From: Chinchilla lanigera
Lineage: Eukaryota; Chordata; Mammalia; Rodentia; Chinchillidae
DNA: 64,000 nt
Assembly (NCBI RefSeq): GCF_000276665.1
Contig: NW_004955402.1
Span: 8,840,537-8,904,536 of the forward strand
Reading direction: 5' to 3'
Shown here: piece by piece, positions 1 through 10,779 of the stretch
How the letters are laid out: the number at the start of each line of letters is the position of its first letter
How positions within the stretch are numbered: position 1 is the first letter of the stretch
Program-made: the position numbers and the translations under genes
Notes under the pieces: generated by a model
What the model was told of the DNA's origin: nothing
What the model saw: the letters and a program-made list of their open reading frames with translations, nothing else
The model's database searches: none

Positions 1-589
1 ATCTCTGGCGTTCTTTGACCATTTTGTACACTTTCTTGAGTCCTTTTATAGTTTTTGCCCATCTTTGTTAGGCAAATAATAATACTGCATTTTAAACATT
101 CTTTATAAATTATACATCTATATGCCATGGTGAATTTATGTGTGTGTAAATATAGGGTACAGCCTTACAGCTAGAGTTTTGAGATTAAAGAATATACTTC
201 CTAAACTTCTGACAAATATTAATTACTCCTCTGTTAGTCTCTTAGAGATTGTATGACTATGCAATTGCTGACCAGTCTAAGAAAAATGTCAGTACTATAA
301 AGCTCAAGTTGTTTTTCAAATATTTTAAGTATTGTGGTTATTTATCCGTTTTGTTTCTAAGAATGTGTATACACCACATCTGGGTAAAACTCTTTCCACA
401 GTATTCATTATAATATAAATAAAATTAACTTAAAAGAATGTAGTGAAGTATTTGAAAGTTTTCACAAGAAAACTTCTTAATGAAGAAACAATTCTTGTTT
501 TGATAAGTTTCTCGTGTTTAATAGTCAAGAACCAAATCATAGATGAGCTGACAGCAATCACAGGTCTGCTCTGCTTTAACTGTTCATGT
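1..589. other. AT-rich intergenic DNA, nothing recognised
   Basis: No long open frame, recognisable repeat or RNA gene is seen. The sequence is A/T-rich and looks like ordinary unique mammalian intergenic DNA or very old repeat material. Confidence 0.5.
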
Positions 590-921
590 AAAGGCCCATA
601 GTCACCAACACTTTGGGGAAGTGACAGAGCCTTTAAGAGCTGGGGCCTTATGGAGGGATGCTAAGTCCTCAGGGGTGCACTTTGAGGGGCTGTGAAGACC
701 CTGGCTCCTGCTCTTTTGCCCTTCACTTCCCACCTCCATGAGGCGAGCAGGTCCTCTGTCACATTCCCCCATGATGTTCCGACTCATTATAAGACAAAAA
801 GCACTGAGGCCAGCAGTTATGAACTGAATCCTCAGAAACCGTGATCCAAAATAAACCTGTCCTTCCTACAAGTTGACTGTCTCAGGCATTCTGTCTTAAT
901 GATGGGAAGTTGACCAACACA
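590..921 (+). mobile_element. MaLR-type LTR, partial
   Basis: The end of the segment reads like the 3' part of a mammalian-apparent LTR retrotransposon (MaLR) LTR in sense orientation. It has the stretch around 'aaccgtgatccaaaataaa', carrying the AATAAA signal, followed by a pyrimidine-rich run and an end close to '...ccaacaca'. The 5' part is diverged and I could not place its boundary. No target duplication was found. It has no coding capacity. Family assignment rests on memory of the MST/THE/MLT1 LTR pattern. Confidence 0.55.
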
Positions 922-1039
922 AGGCCCCCTAACATACAAGTATATGCATTCAAATTACTTAACATGATGACTATATTCCAAGAATATCTGTAAAAGCTTC
1001 TTATTCAGAATGCTGCTAGAAGTATATTATACTGTTTTA

Positions 1040-1140
1040 ATAACTATATATATTATATTATATATTATATATTTTAAGAATCCAATACCAAGAGTAAATT
1101 GAATACCAAGGATAAATACCTGAATACCAATGGTAAATTT
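1040..1140. repeat. AT microsatellite followed by a degenerate three-copy tandem repeat
   Basis: Positions 1044-1076 are TA/TATAT simple sequence. Directly after it the motif 'aataccaaNNgtaaatt' recurs three times with changes, starting near 1084, 1102 and 1123, so the spacing is about 18-21 bp. This looks like replication slippage next to an unstable AT tract. Confidence 0.6.
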
Positions 1141-1199
1141 TATGGCAGTACAAAATAAATTGAGGCGACAGTACTATTCAAAATATATTTGCCTAATAG

Positions 1200-1475
1200 A
1201 TAACACAGTTTTAGTTTGAGAGGATGAAAAAATTCTGGAACTAGAGAATAGTAATGGGGGGCTGGGGATTTAGCTCAGCGGCACAGGGCCTGCCTGGCAA
1301 GCGTGAGGTCATGAGTTTGATTCCTAGTACCAGAAAAAAAAAAAAGAGAATAGTGATGGTTACACAATAGTGTAAATATACTTAATGTCCATGAAGGGTA
1401 CCTTAAAATATAGTTAAAATGATAAATGTTTATATTGTATATGTTTTGCCACAATAAAAATACAGAAAAAAATCT
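1200..1475 (+). mobile_element. L1 3' UTR fragment (old), sense
   Basis: The segment resembles the extreme 3' end of old mammalian L1 elements: a 'gatgaaaaaattctggaact' block, then 'gtgatggttacacaatagtg', 'tacttaatgtccatgaa' and a closing 'ttgccacaataaaaata'. An ID SINE has inserted into it at 1258-1345 and duplicated its target. Only the untranslated tail is present. Confidence 0.7.
1258..1345 (+). mobile_element. ID SINE (tRNA-derived), sense
   Basis: This is a short tRNA-derived rodent ID element. It starts 'ggggctggggatttagctca', which is the A-box region, continues with the 'gcctgcctggcaagcg' core and the B-box-like 'atgagtttgattcc', and ends in an A-run. It is flanked by a 14-bp target duplication, gagaatagtaatgg at 1244-1257 and gagaatagtgatgg at 1346-1359, with one mismatch. 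RNA polymerase III boxes are recognisable but the copy carries substitutions, so expression is doubtful. Confidence 0.92.
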
Positions 1476-1505
1476 ATCGTGGTTCCATATTCACTATTTC
1501 AACTT

Positions 1506-1599
1506 TACTCCTTTTTTTTTTTTCCGGAACCAGGAATCAAACTCACGACCTCTCATTTGACAGGCAGGCGCTGTGCCACTGAGCTACATCCCCAGCCCC
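1506..1599 (-). mobile_element. ID SINE, antisense
   Basis: The reverse complement gives a full ID element, seen here as a T-run, then 'aaccaggaatcaaactcacg' and 'ccactgagctacatccccag'. Target duplications flank it: cactatttcaactt at 1492-1505 and caccatttcaactt at 1600-1613. It lies 160 bp from the sense ID copy upstream, in opposite orientation. Confidence 0.92.
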
Positions 1600-1613
1600 C
1601 ACCATTTCAACTT

Positions 1614-2224
1614 ATGCAGATTTTAATTATTTCAGACCATATAAAGACTCTTAGTCTTGTAAGAACAGAAACAACCACTTTCTTTTCCCAAGTTATTCTT
1701 ACAACCCTTTAATTCCATATTATTGCAACATACTTATTTTGTAAATATAATAACTACTATTAAACTTCTTAAAGCTACTAAGAAGCAATGAATAATTATG
1801 TGAAATTACCCCCACCACAACCTACTCTAATTTATTTTGAAATTATGTTTTTTCATATGTGGCGTTTCTTAAACACCTATGTTGTTAAAATGCTTTGTTT
1901 CAGCTTTCTTCAAAGTGATGGTTCAATCATCAGTTTGTAAACTCTGAAGTCTTGATTCAGGGGAAGACACATTTTCAAGGGAAAAGGTCACTGAGTGAAA
2001 TAGTCGTGGTTCAGACCAAATAAAGATTTATAGAAACACTGTAGATTTTATTTACTGCAATTATATAATAAGCTATTCCTCACAGAATATACACAGAAGA
2101 GATATTTCCTTTATCAGTACAGCATTAAACTTTTATCAAAAAATAATTGTACTTTACATTACTTCATTTATTAGTGCTAAAGTTTACAATGTCCAGATAT
2201 AAGAGCAATGATAATAATTTTCAT
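1614..2224. other. Intergenic DNA, nothing recognised
   Basis: AT-rich sequence without a supported gene or a repeat I can name. Confidence 0.45.
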
Positions 2225-2440
2225 TTGTAGGCTTTAAGCCTCCAAGAAGTTTCCATACATATTACTTCTTCTGGTGAACGCATTCATGTCACATAATGTT
2301 GGTGGGTTTTATTCATATATTTTACAGATAAAACCACTGAAGTTGAAAGAATTTCTATGTATTACTTAGTATCTTGCACAAAAAGACCTCCACTTTCAAC
2401 CAAGGTTTTTTGTGTCATTCCCACACTGTCTCCCATACAT
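2225..2440 (-). mobile_element. MIR SINE relic, antisense
   Basis: A diverged MIR-like core is visible: the sequence around 'tattttacagataaaaccac', then 'tgaagttgaaagaattt', matches the usual antisense MIR order (fraction of tail, 'tttacagatgaggaaact', 'gcacagagagg'). It is very old, and the boundaries are approximate. Confidence 0.5.
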
Positions 2441-2589
2441 ATACTAGTGACAAACTTCTCTAGTCCCCAGGCCATCACTAATTACCATGTGCATCATAAA
2501 CTGGCCAAATAACTGTGTGTCATTGTGCAAATTCTACCACTGAGAAACAACTCAGGTGAATCTTTTACTGGTGGCTACTGGCATACTTT

Positions 2590-2765
2590 TCATGCAGTAA
2601 CAAAGGCTACCACTTTTACAGGCATTATTAAGTCCTTACAACACACTTGTAATGTAGCATATGAGGCAGGTGTTAATGCAATCATTTATTTGGTAAGTGG
2701 AGAAATTAAAGCTCAGAGAAGCCAACAAATTTCCAGTGCTCGTGTAGTTGAGCATGTGGCATAGT
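2590..2765 (-). mobile_element. MIR SINE relic, antisense
   Basis: The order 'ttattaagtccttacaacac', 'gtgttaatgcaatcattt', 'agtggagaaattaaagctca' and 'gagaagccaac' follows the antisense MIR consensus, in which the cited parts correspond to 'aatcctcacaacaaccc' and 'gaggaaactgaggcacagag'. The short open frame across it is a shadow with no coding value. Confidence 0.65.
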
Positions 2766-2999
2766 TCTCTCTGGGGAAAGGGCTCATGATACCTGGATCT
2801 TCTTGTCTAAGTCCTGTTTTACTCTACAACTATGGAAGATACATAAAAATATAGTGAATTTCCTTACCAACTTCATCTAAACTTTCTAACATCTAATGAT
2901 CAAATCTCATGTCTAATGAATATTATCTCACCTGAAGTTTTCAAGTTTTGCTCTAGAAAACACACTTTTGACAAAAGTTATCCCTAAATAACTCTGCTT

Positions 3000-3800
3000 G
3001 TTTTATGATGTTGGAGAGGAAGTCAGAAAATTAGAAACCGCATTTTCCCAGCACACATCTGCGATGCCTAAACTCCGAGTCTGTCGGTGAGTAAAGGAAC
3101 TTGCTGTTTTTCTATTTCTTTCTCTCTTTTTTTTCCTAAAAGATAAAAATGAAGGGTTTCCTCCTGAGAAAAGTGAGAACCTGAAATATTCTCTGCCAAA
3201 AGAGACATTATTAAAAAGGTGAGCTGTGCCGCGCCGTTCTAAGGCACCTCTGTGTAACTGCAGATCGGACCCCCCTCGGTAATTACATGAATCGTGTTGG
3301 TGGGCTGCTGCCTTCCACCAAATGAATAAATCATAGTCGCTAAGTGCTGAGTGCACCCTTGCTCCGTGGCCAGGTCCCACGGTCCCTGCTGGAATCTTGT
3401 TCTCTTGAACCGTGCATTCCAGCCTCTGGCTGCCAAGTATTTTTATGTCTTCAATAAACTAAACTGAACCAAGCTATTATTACTGAATTGCAGGCTATTA
3501 GAAGCCGAATGTAGCTGCTGGTGTATCACCAAGGGAAATAAAAACTTATTATGTTCATTTGGTACGTAACCTAGACAGTTGCATTTGCAATCAGTACGTG
3601 CGGGGGGTGCTTGAGGTCTGGAGCAGGAGCAGAGGCGGATTCGCCATGGCTTCTGTGCCTGCTTTGGATCCCTAAGCCACACGCCACAGGATCGCCTGAG
3701 TGGGAACTGAAAGGTCCAAGTCGTCTTCCAGGCTGCAGTGATACCTGCTTCGGTTGCTTCACATACTCGTGCCCTTCAAGAACACAAAAGTGGGCCCTAT
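3000..3800. other. Repeat-free, CpG-bearing block; candidate conserved noncoding element
   Basis: No transposon signature was found here. The block keeps CpGs (for example within 'gccgcgccgttctaaggc' near 3228) while the surrounding DNA is CpG-poor, and it contains homeodomain-like TAATTA (within 'cggtaattacatgaatcg' near 3278). Several open frames overlap on both strands, but none shows a recognised domain, splice-site arrangement or start context. Regulatory function is inference from composition alone. Confidence 0.3.
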
Positions 3801-4737
3801 GCTAAAAATTAACATAAAATAAAGCCACAGAGGATGGGCTAGAGCAATGTAGATGAATGGTATAGGTGAAAAGCAACAGTGAATTTAACATTAGAGTTAT
3901 TCCATCTCCAAGGAGACTGTAAAAAAATGCTTCTCAAAGAAATGCCTTTAAACATCTTTCTAAATAGAAAAAAATTGTTTTGCCCAACATAATATCTATT
4001 GAACAAGCACTATGATGACCAGCTAATATCTCTACTGCCATTAAGTGAAAGCCTCAAGTAGACATAAAGATTAGGCCCATGTTAGAGCTATTATCTATTT
4101 AATTATTGAAGTCTCTCCTAGCCAGAGAGCTATCAAAGCCATAGCTAAGTAATCCAATATAGCATTAGGTTTCTAAGCTCTGTAAAGTATTTTAGAAGAT
4201 AACTGCATAAAATCTGGAGGCTTCCCCAAAATTTATCTTACTCTCTACTGAGAAAATAAAATTTTCCTTTTTACCAACTATTTAAAGAAAGAATAGCATT
4301 AATCTTCTCCTAATGTGAAAATATATTATCCTATTTAACTTTTCTACTGTTTAAATGACCAAATTCTTTGGCTTCATAATGTATGAACACTATGCAATAA
4401 AGCTTTACTTCCTCTAAATATAAAAGTGTTCATATCCAAGCCTCCTGACTCTGTTATTAGAATAATCTGAATCTATCACTTTTAAAATGTTAGGTTCTCT
4501 CCAAAGGTCTTGTTCTAAATGACAAGTCAAAAGAAAATAAATCTAAAGAAACAGGATGTTTCACTTCCTTTGTATTAGAAGGATAAACAATATTCTAAAA
4601 TGCAAGAAAAAATCATGAAATAGAAATTTTAGTGTCTCATCCATAGCAAAGGAATGCTAGCAGTTTCTTTTCTGCTGTGACAGTTATACAGAGTCCACAG
4701 AGGCACTGCCCAGGGTTTATGACTAGCAGTTCCTTTC
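3801..4737. other. AT-rich intergenic DNA, nothing recognised
   Basis: No supported gene or named repeat is seen. Confidence 0.45.
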
Positions 4738-4742
4738 CTACC

Positions 4743-5170
4743 TGTGGTAGGCAGAATAACCCCCACAAACCCCAAAGATTCCCTACATCGTAACCTGCGG
4801 AAGCATGTGGAAAAGTAATTCTAAGCCTGCAGATGGAGTTAAGGTTGCTAATCAACCAGCCATAGCATGGGGAGGCTACCCTGGACTATCCAAATGAGCC
4901 CTAGGGAATCAGACAGGTTCTCAGAAGTACAGAGGAGATAGAAGAGGTGGGAAGATGGGGAGAGAAGGACTAGACTTCACCTTGCTGGATACAGAGGAGT
5001 GGTCAGGTGATCTCTAGCAACAGGAAAGGAACTCACCTGTGGAGCCCCCAGAAAGGAACACTGACTTTATTCATGTCAGACTTCTGACCTACAGAACTAT
5101 ACAATAAATGTGTATGTTCCAAGCCATATTTGTGGCAATGTGTTTCAAGGGCAAATAGGAAACTAATACA
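4743..5170 (+). mobile_element. MLT1-type MaLR solo LTR, sense
   Basis: The LTR starts 'tgtggtaggcagaataaccc' and ends '...ggaaactaataca', the standard MLT1 termini. Internal blocks also fit: 'gacttctgacctacagaact' and then 'tacaataaatgtgtatgttc', carrying the poly(A) signal. Flanks ctacc (4738-4742) and ctaac (5171-5175) are probably a 5-bp target duplication with one change. At 428 bp it is near the usual family length, so it is a nearly complete solo LTR. There is no coding region. Confidence 0.88.
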
Positions 5171-5175
5171 CTAAC

Positions 5176-6155
5176 CAAATTAATTCCTTCTCCAAACTGT
5201 TACAGCATTTAAAAATTTATATCAAAACAGCTGTTACATTATCTGACCTTATTTCTTTTTTTATTTTATGGGCATTCCAATCAGCTTGTTTATCAAGAAG
5301 AGAACACAGATTCAACTCATTTTTTATTCCTTATTAAAATGGTAGTGGATATACATTGATTGCCTGAGTTACTAAAACTAATCTGAGTGCATCTAAAAAG
5401 ATCTATTAGTAGGATAGGGTCCATGTATCCATCAACTGTCTCCAAAATTGCTCATACACCGTTTAGATGCCAAGAATAAAGAGAAACATTAAATGAGCAG
5501 CTGCAGTAGAGAAATTTAAAGAGAGAGATGCCTTTGCACAAAGCCGGAAATGAGCAGGCTGATAATTTATGCCTAAAGAACGTCCACTTCTTCTGTACTA
5601 GACTCATTCACTCTTGTTTTGTTCTAAAAGTAGTTTTCCAACATTAACTGCCCAGCAAAATAATTGCTGTTGATGAGCAATTTATGGTTAAAATTCTAAG
5701 TTTGCAAATCCCCATGTACTACAAAGCATAGCCGCGTTTAGTTTTGCTGTCTGCTGGTCTCCATCATATACCCTGGATCCCTGTACCATGTGCAGCACTG
5801 TGAGTGGCATGGCTTCTGCAACAGCCTTAGCATCTTCTACCACGCTAGGCCACCCACCTCCACCATTCAGTAAGCCTAGCGGTAATACTGTGTTTGGGGG
5901 TCCTGTTCACATCACAAGGTTTCCAATACCACTGATTTCGATTCTGCTATCCTTTTGCATAAAAGATCCTATTCTTCCTCTATACCTTAATTTCATTAAA
6001 TTCTTCTCTTAGATCAAGTAACGTTAGCTGCTATGTGAAATATATAGTTGCATAATGCAAGAAAAGTTTATTTCTCTGTTCTACCAAACCCAGTGGGAGA
6101 AAACATCTGTTCTTGATAAAGTGACTCTTTTAGAACATTCTTTTATGGTTCCATT
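5176..6155. other. Intergenic DNA, nothing recognised
   Basis: No domain-bearing frame or named repeat was found. The part from 5480 to 5760 is free of transposon signatures and may be unique sequence. Confidence 0.4.
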
Positions 6156-6163
6156 TTCTAGGG

Positions 6164-6364
6164 CAGGGTTTGTAAACTTTCTTCTATGAAGGACAAAATA
6201 ATATTTCGGGTTTTGCAAACCATGTGGTCTGTTATAACCACTCTACCTCCGTGTCACTAAAGCAACCAAAGACAATATGCAAGTAAATGGATGTAGCCAT
6301 AGGCCAATAAAACTTTTACCAAAACGGCGGTACTGGCCTCCTAGCTGTGGTTGTCAAACCCCTG
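6164..6364. mobile_element. MER5-type nonautonomous hAT-Charlie element
   Basis: The copy begins 'cagggtttgtaaactttctt' and ends 'ttgtcaaacccctg', matching the terminal inverted repeats of MER5-like elements. The internal 'ccaataaaacttttacc' matches the family's well-conserved 'ccaataaaactttattt' block. Flanks ttctaggg (6156-6163) and gtctaggg (6365-6372) form the 8-bp duplication expected for hAT insertions, with one change. It has no coding capacity. Confidence 0.85.
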
Positions 6365-6604
6365 GTCTAGGGCCTTAGAGTTCTTTGGTTCCTGGCCATT
6401 TTTAACTGGTCAGAACTCAGTCTGATGATCCTACTTTGGTACCAAGAGGACTAGGGGAAAGAAAGCCAGGAAAGATGGTAAAGTGGTATGCAAACTCAAA
6501 GAATGACCTTGGGAAACTGTATGTATCCTTTCAGAATGCGTTGAGACTCCCTACTGAGTTATCTAATAGGCTTCAATAATCTTTATTGATACCATTATGG
6601 TAGC

Positions 6605-6705
6605 ACTTAATCACAAGGCAATTATCTGTTCATCTGTCTCCCCTACTAAACAACAAGCACCTACAGAGCAAAGATCATACTTCATACCTGCCTATTCCTG
6701 GGATA
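6605..6705 (+). mobile_element. L2 LINE 3' end relic
   Basis: The segment 'atctgttcatctgtctcccc', followed by 'tactaaacaacaagcacc' and 'gcaaagatcatacttcatac', resembles the L2 3' UTR order (a 'ctgtctcccccactagaatg' block, then a 'gggcagggacttt' block). It is short and old. Confidence 0.5.
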
Positions 6706-7204
6706 AATTAAGGACATGATTCATTTTTTTAAGAATTCAGAAATTGCCCAAAATCTGAAATGGAACAAAACAAAAACTGTAAAACTAAGATTTCCGGTTG
6801 GCATTTTCCAGTCCGTCATCATTCATTACACACCTTGTGTTTGAAACCTGCTTAATCCCCTGGCAGGGTCACTCAGCATTATATAAATATGCACATTCCC
6901 ATACTGCTGTGCTCTACTTTTTCTTCTTAAGGCTGTCATTTGAGACCTGTTTGACTCACTTTTGACAGCTCCCCACCATTTTGAACTCTAATGCAGTCGC
7001 ACAAGTTCCTCTGGTTAACCATGCAATTCATGATGCCTTTCAACAGAGGGCAAGCTGTGCATCTCTGTCTCCTCTATGCTGGTTATTGACCCTATCCACA
7101 GCTCTAGAACATGCGTCTGGGGGAATGAAAACCAAGACACTACCCAGAAGTCCTTCTCCTCTTCCTTGGACAGCAAAGCCCTCCAGCAGATCCTAACAGG
7201 GCTA

Positions 7205-7330
7205 GAACTCATTCATTGCTCGACAGTGTTTTCTGGGTATCTATCAGGTGCTAGGTACTGGGTTAAATGTTAAAGATCCACAAAGAACAATGCAGTACAC
7301 CTTCTGCCCTCACAGAGCTGCCTAGCAGGC
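7205..7330 (+). mobile_element. Old L2/MIR-class relic
   Basis: The stretch 'gggtatctatcaggtgctag', 'gtactgggttaaatgtta', 'ccttctgccctcacagagct' follows the widespread old mammalian pattern of 'cacctactatgtgccagg' and 'ccctgccctcatggagct'. I cannot name the exact family. Confidence 0.45.
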
Positions 7331-8052
7331 ATCCAACAACTCCATATACTGCAGGCAGGAAGACCCTTTGCACCTCAGCTGCTTTCCCCTCCAGCAGAAA
7401 GTTGCTCTGATAGGAACCAGTGAGAAAATTCCAAGACTCCCTCGAATCTGAACTCCATAATATCCATACTGCAAAAATTAGAATATTCTTGCGGTGAAGT
7501 GACAGAAGTAAAATGGATTCCCATTTGAACTTTGGCTAGAATGTCAAGACTGATACAGCCATACATGTGCCAAGGAGGAGAAAATATAAATATAAATATA
7601 AATTATCACATAACGAGGCTTTCTGTGGAAAACAGGGCCAAAGAGGTTTTTAAATGGCTTAAGAGTACAAGGAAGGGTGACTGGGTCTGACTGTCCTTGG
7701 TTTAGGGTTGTGGGTACAATGAGGACTCCCATAGGTATACAGGAGTGAGTGTACACACTTCCTCACCAGAACGTGTAACAAGAGGAAAGGAGGGAGGCGT
7801 GGGCTTTGAATGTTGTCAGCAGACACCAGCAATGGGATCAGACTCTTCATGACAGATTTTGTCATTGTTTTGTTACTATGGTGGTAACCCTGGTAACAAG
7901 TCCTCCGACGACAGAGATGTTTTACTAAAGCCCATGTACAGTGACTGGAGGAAATAATCTCCCATTTTAGCAATGGATCAGTAAGTAATAATTTCCAGCA
8001 AAGTTAGTAGCAGAGATAGAGCCTTCAAAGGAGGTCAGTATCCTGACAGATG
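7331..8052. other. Intergenic DNA, nothing recognised
   Basis: Contains a small TAAATA tandem run near 7585-7602. No supported gene is present. Confidence 0.45.
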
Positions 8053-8068
8053 AAAAAGTGCTGCTGAT

Positions 8069-8554
8069 CGTGTGTGTGTGTGTGTGTGTGTGTGTACAAT
8101 TTTTCCCTTCCTTCTTTCTTTATTTTCTCTTTTCCCTTATCCCAGCTGTTCTTTTCATTTGAGCAGTTTCTTTCCCTTTCACAATATCTATTATAACTTT
8201 CAGATTTTATTTATTCTTTCAGGTTCTTACACTAGGGAGACAGTACAATGTTTACACGTGCGGGTCTGATTTATTTCACTACACATAAGATAGCTAAGAT
8301 AATTGCACTACTAATTTCTATTGCTTTATTGAAAGGAACAGTTAATGTTTAATTGTTTGATCAATCTTACATGCTTGTATTTGTTTATCTGAGTAACCAG
8401 TTTGAAGGTAACAATATGTAACACAACAACCATTGTTAATTTCCTATCACCTCGTTTGAAATGCTGTACCGTTTTTATTTTTTTACGTTGTTTTGTTTAT
8501 GTCTTCATGTTTGTCAATTTGTTTTTGTTCTTTCCTCTTTAAAATAAAATTTTT
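8069..8554 (+). mobile_element. 5'-truncated L1 with inverted 5' part (twin priming)
   Basis: This insertion has two parts in opposite orientation. From about 8097 to 8312 it is antisense to the segment of the full-length L1 at about 52,915-53,120. From about 8324 to 8554 it is sense to about 53,167-53,600, including 'ggaacagttaatg', 'ttgaaggtaacaatatg' and a terminal 'ctttaaaataaaa'. The flanks aaaaagtgctgctgat (8053-8068) and aaaaagtgttgctcat (8555-8570) look like a 16-bp target duplication with two changes. This matches the known twin-priming product, with about 50 bp of the source lost at the junction. Confidence 0.82.
8070..8096. repeat. (GT)n microsatellite
   Basis: About 13 GT units lie just inside the 5' flank of the twin-primed L1. 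They may derive from a simple-repeat tract in the L1 3' UTR, because the equivalent part of the longer L1 (53,120-53,135) is an AT dinucleotide run. Confidence 0.9.
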
Positions 8555-8570
8555 AAAAAGTGTTGCTCAT

Positions 8571-8900
8571 ATACATATGTCATGAGTAAGTCTGATCCTA
8601 AAAAAGGTGAAAAGGAGTGCACATTTGCACATAACACATGCACAAACATGCACATAAAACACACACACAGAGAGAGAAGGCAATGCTAGAGAAGACTGAG
8701 ATCAAAACATCAAATCTACCCTATCTAGAAGGGAGAGTGAGGAATTCCCCCAGGCAGTTGTTATTCTTCCTATATTAGTGACATGCCCAGTGTTAATTTC
8801 TGAGCACAGAGCATCAGTGGAACACACACTTTAACCGTGGAAACTGTACCACCCATGCAGTGCACACGTCTTTGCCTGGTAGCTACAGCTCAGTGTTAGA
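8571..8900. other. Intergenic DNA, nothing recognised
   Basis: Contains a short CA/AGAG run near 8660-8675. Nothing else is identifiable. Confidence 0.4.
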
Positions 8901-10400
8901 ACTGCACCACTTGGGGTGCTTTGGGTGATGAGCATCAGACGAGCCAAACAAAACGGGCTTTCCCAGGGAAGCCAAGCCTCCAACTGCTACCAAGAGGAAT
9001 TACCACTTACAATCAGCAATCCCTGGAGATAAACCCACAGATGAGCACACGGATGCTGCACAGGGAAAGAAAAGGGCCTTGGGGGCTCCAGAACGCCATG
9101 TTGGTGAGTCCCAAGTTTCCTGATCACTCCATATATTCCAGATGAAGAGCTATAGGAGCCCCAGAATTGCAAATGGGCACAGACAGAAGGGAGCTCCAAG
9201 AAAAGCCTACTTGTCCTACCAAAGAGCAAGGAAAATGGTACCTTAAAACCAGAAGGCCTTTTTTTGGCAGTGCCAACCCTACTCTGCCCAAACACCAACA
9301 GGAAAACTGTAACTTCTTCCCAGTGGTTTCAGAAGGGTCAAGTGGAGAGTTGGTCTTAGCTTCTTTGCCTGGTGGAAGCAGGTGGTGGTCCAGGTCCCTG
9401 TTAGGATGGGGTCCAGTGATAAACTGAGCCTCCATCTGCCCCTCAGAGACCAGGCTTGACAAGAGGGTACAAGGTAAAGCTGGTTACCGCTAGGCTTCCC
9501 CACCATCCCATCTCAGCAGGGCCCTCTGAGGTCTCTACCTCCACCCAGTATCAACAAGTAGCCAAAACTATGCAGGTCAAGGCTGAAAAGCTCTTACCCC
9601 ACCTTCCTTCCCATCCTGTGCCAGAGAGGCCCAGTGCATCTCAGTGATGTAACTTAGCAGCAATAAAACTGAATGAGACAGTTCAAAGTAGTGCAGCCAG
9701 TACCCAGTCTCCCTTCCTGTGTCATAGAGGCCCAAATGGAACCAAAATGCTGGCCTCACTCTGCAGCAATAAAGCAGTGTAAGTCACTCCCCACCCTAGA
9801 TGGCAATGGAGCCCGATGGGGGGCTGGTCACATGGCCCCCCTGCAGGCCACCAGGCCAAGTCTCCAGCAGCGGTGAGTAGAGCAGACTCTCTCTAGAAGC
9901 ATCTAACCACCGTGGTGCTTCTCACCAGCTACGCAGCGGTAGTGAGGATGTCAGTCCCGTAGGAGTAGAATCCAAGCCTGTTTGGGTATTTTACCTCTTC
10001 CCATCCACCTCATACAAGTTGCAAAGGAAGGAGGTTGCAAGTTCAAAAGCTCTTCTCTCGTCTCATTTTTGGCATATGCCCACATCCAAGCCAACATCAG
10101 GAGCTACCCCAAGTCAGTCTCCTCTTCCAGGAAGCCTTCGGCTAGAGCTAGATGTGAAGAAGGTTGTAGAGAAAGGAACTCTACTGAGGGAGGAGAAGAT
10201 ATAAGAGGTCGGTTACGACCATGCTACACCCAAATCAGAACATGCTTAGTAAGCTTTGCAGGACTCAAAGCTCAGTGAATAGACCCCAGTGTCCTTCCAT
10301 TGTAATCACTCAGTGCTCCAAAACTCAGAGCTCAGCATCCTTTGGCAGGGTCCCCCTGTGAGAGCAGGGTCTCTCCCAGGACATTAGACAGTTGAAGACC
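8901..10400. other. GC-richer block of unknown origin with an internal about 104-bp duplication
   Basis: This block is clearly GC-richer than its surroundings and has overlapping open frames on both strands, none with a domain I recognise. Two diverged units repeat at about 104-bp spacing: 'cctgtgccagagaggccc' near 9615 with 'gcagcaataaaactgaat' near 9658, and 'cctgtgtcatagaggccc' near 9717 with 'gcagcaataaagcagtgt' near 9763. An old L1 5' UTR or another retroelement leader would have this look, but I cannot confirm it. There is no exon-like structure or promoter I would defend. Confidence 0.35.
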
Positions 10401-10779
10401 ATCGATTTGCCATCTTTGCATGTTAACTATAGTCGTCAGACCAAGGGGTAGAGCTTCAGTAAGAGAGCCACGGATCAGGAAGTCTGCCGATGGGTTATGA
10501 AAATTTAGTGCTTTAGACTTAGTCGTCAGTGATGATTCTACCTCAGACTTGATAAATTAACTAGCTACAAATGGAATTTCAAAGGCTACCACTTATCCTT
10601 TTTAAGGATACAGGAAAAACATCTAAGGCACCCTAAAATCAAGAGCCATTAATATTTCATTTTTACTCTAAAGTACAGCTAAAGGTCTCCTTCATTTCAC
10701 TCCCAAGTCCTACTTCTCTCACAGAGAATATTTCTCGAATATTTGCAATTTTATAAACACTATATTTAGTAAAAATATA
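10401..10779. other. Intergenic DNA, nothing recognised
   Basis: Transition from the GC-richer block to AT-rich L1-derived sequence. No gene is seen. Confidence 0.4.

Noticed and set aside
1258..1345. Functional tRNA gene
   Set aside because: A- and B-box-like sequences are present, but the body is ID SINE with an A-tail and target duplication and cannot fold as a full tRNA.
3571..3805. Paired plus/minus open frames as a small gene
   Set aside because: Short, on both strands, no domain; the block is better explained as unique noncoding sequence.
9124..9462. Overlapping open frames in the GC-richer block as a gene
   Set aside because: Frames overlap on both strands at the same place and none shows a domain, splice signals or codon pattern.
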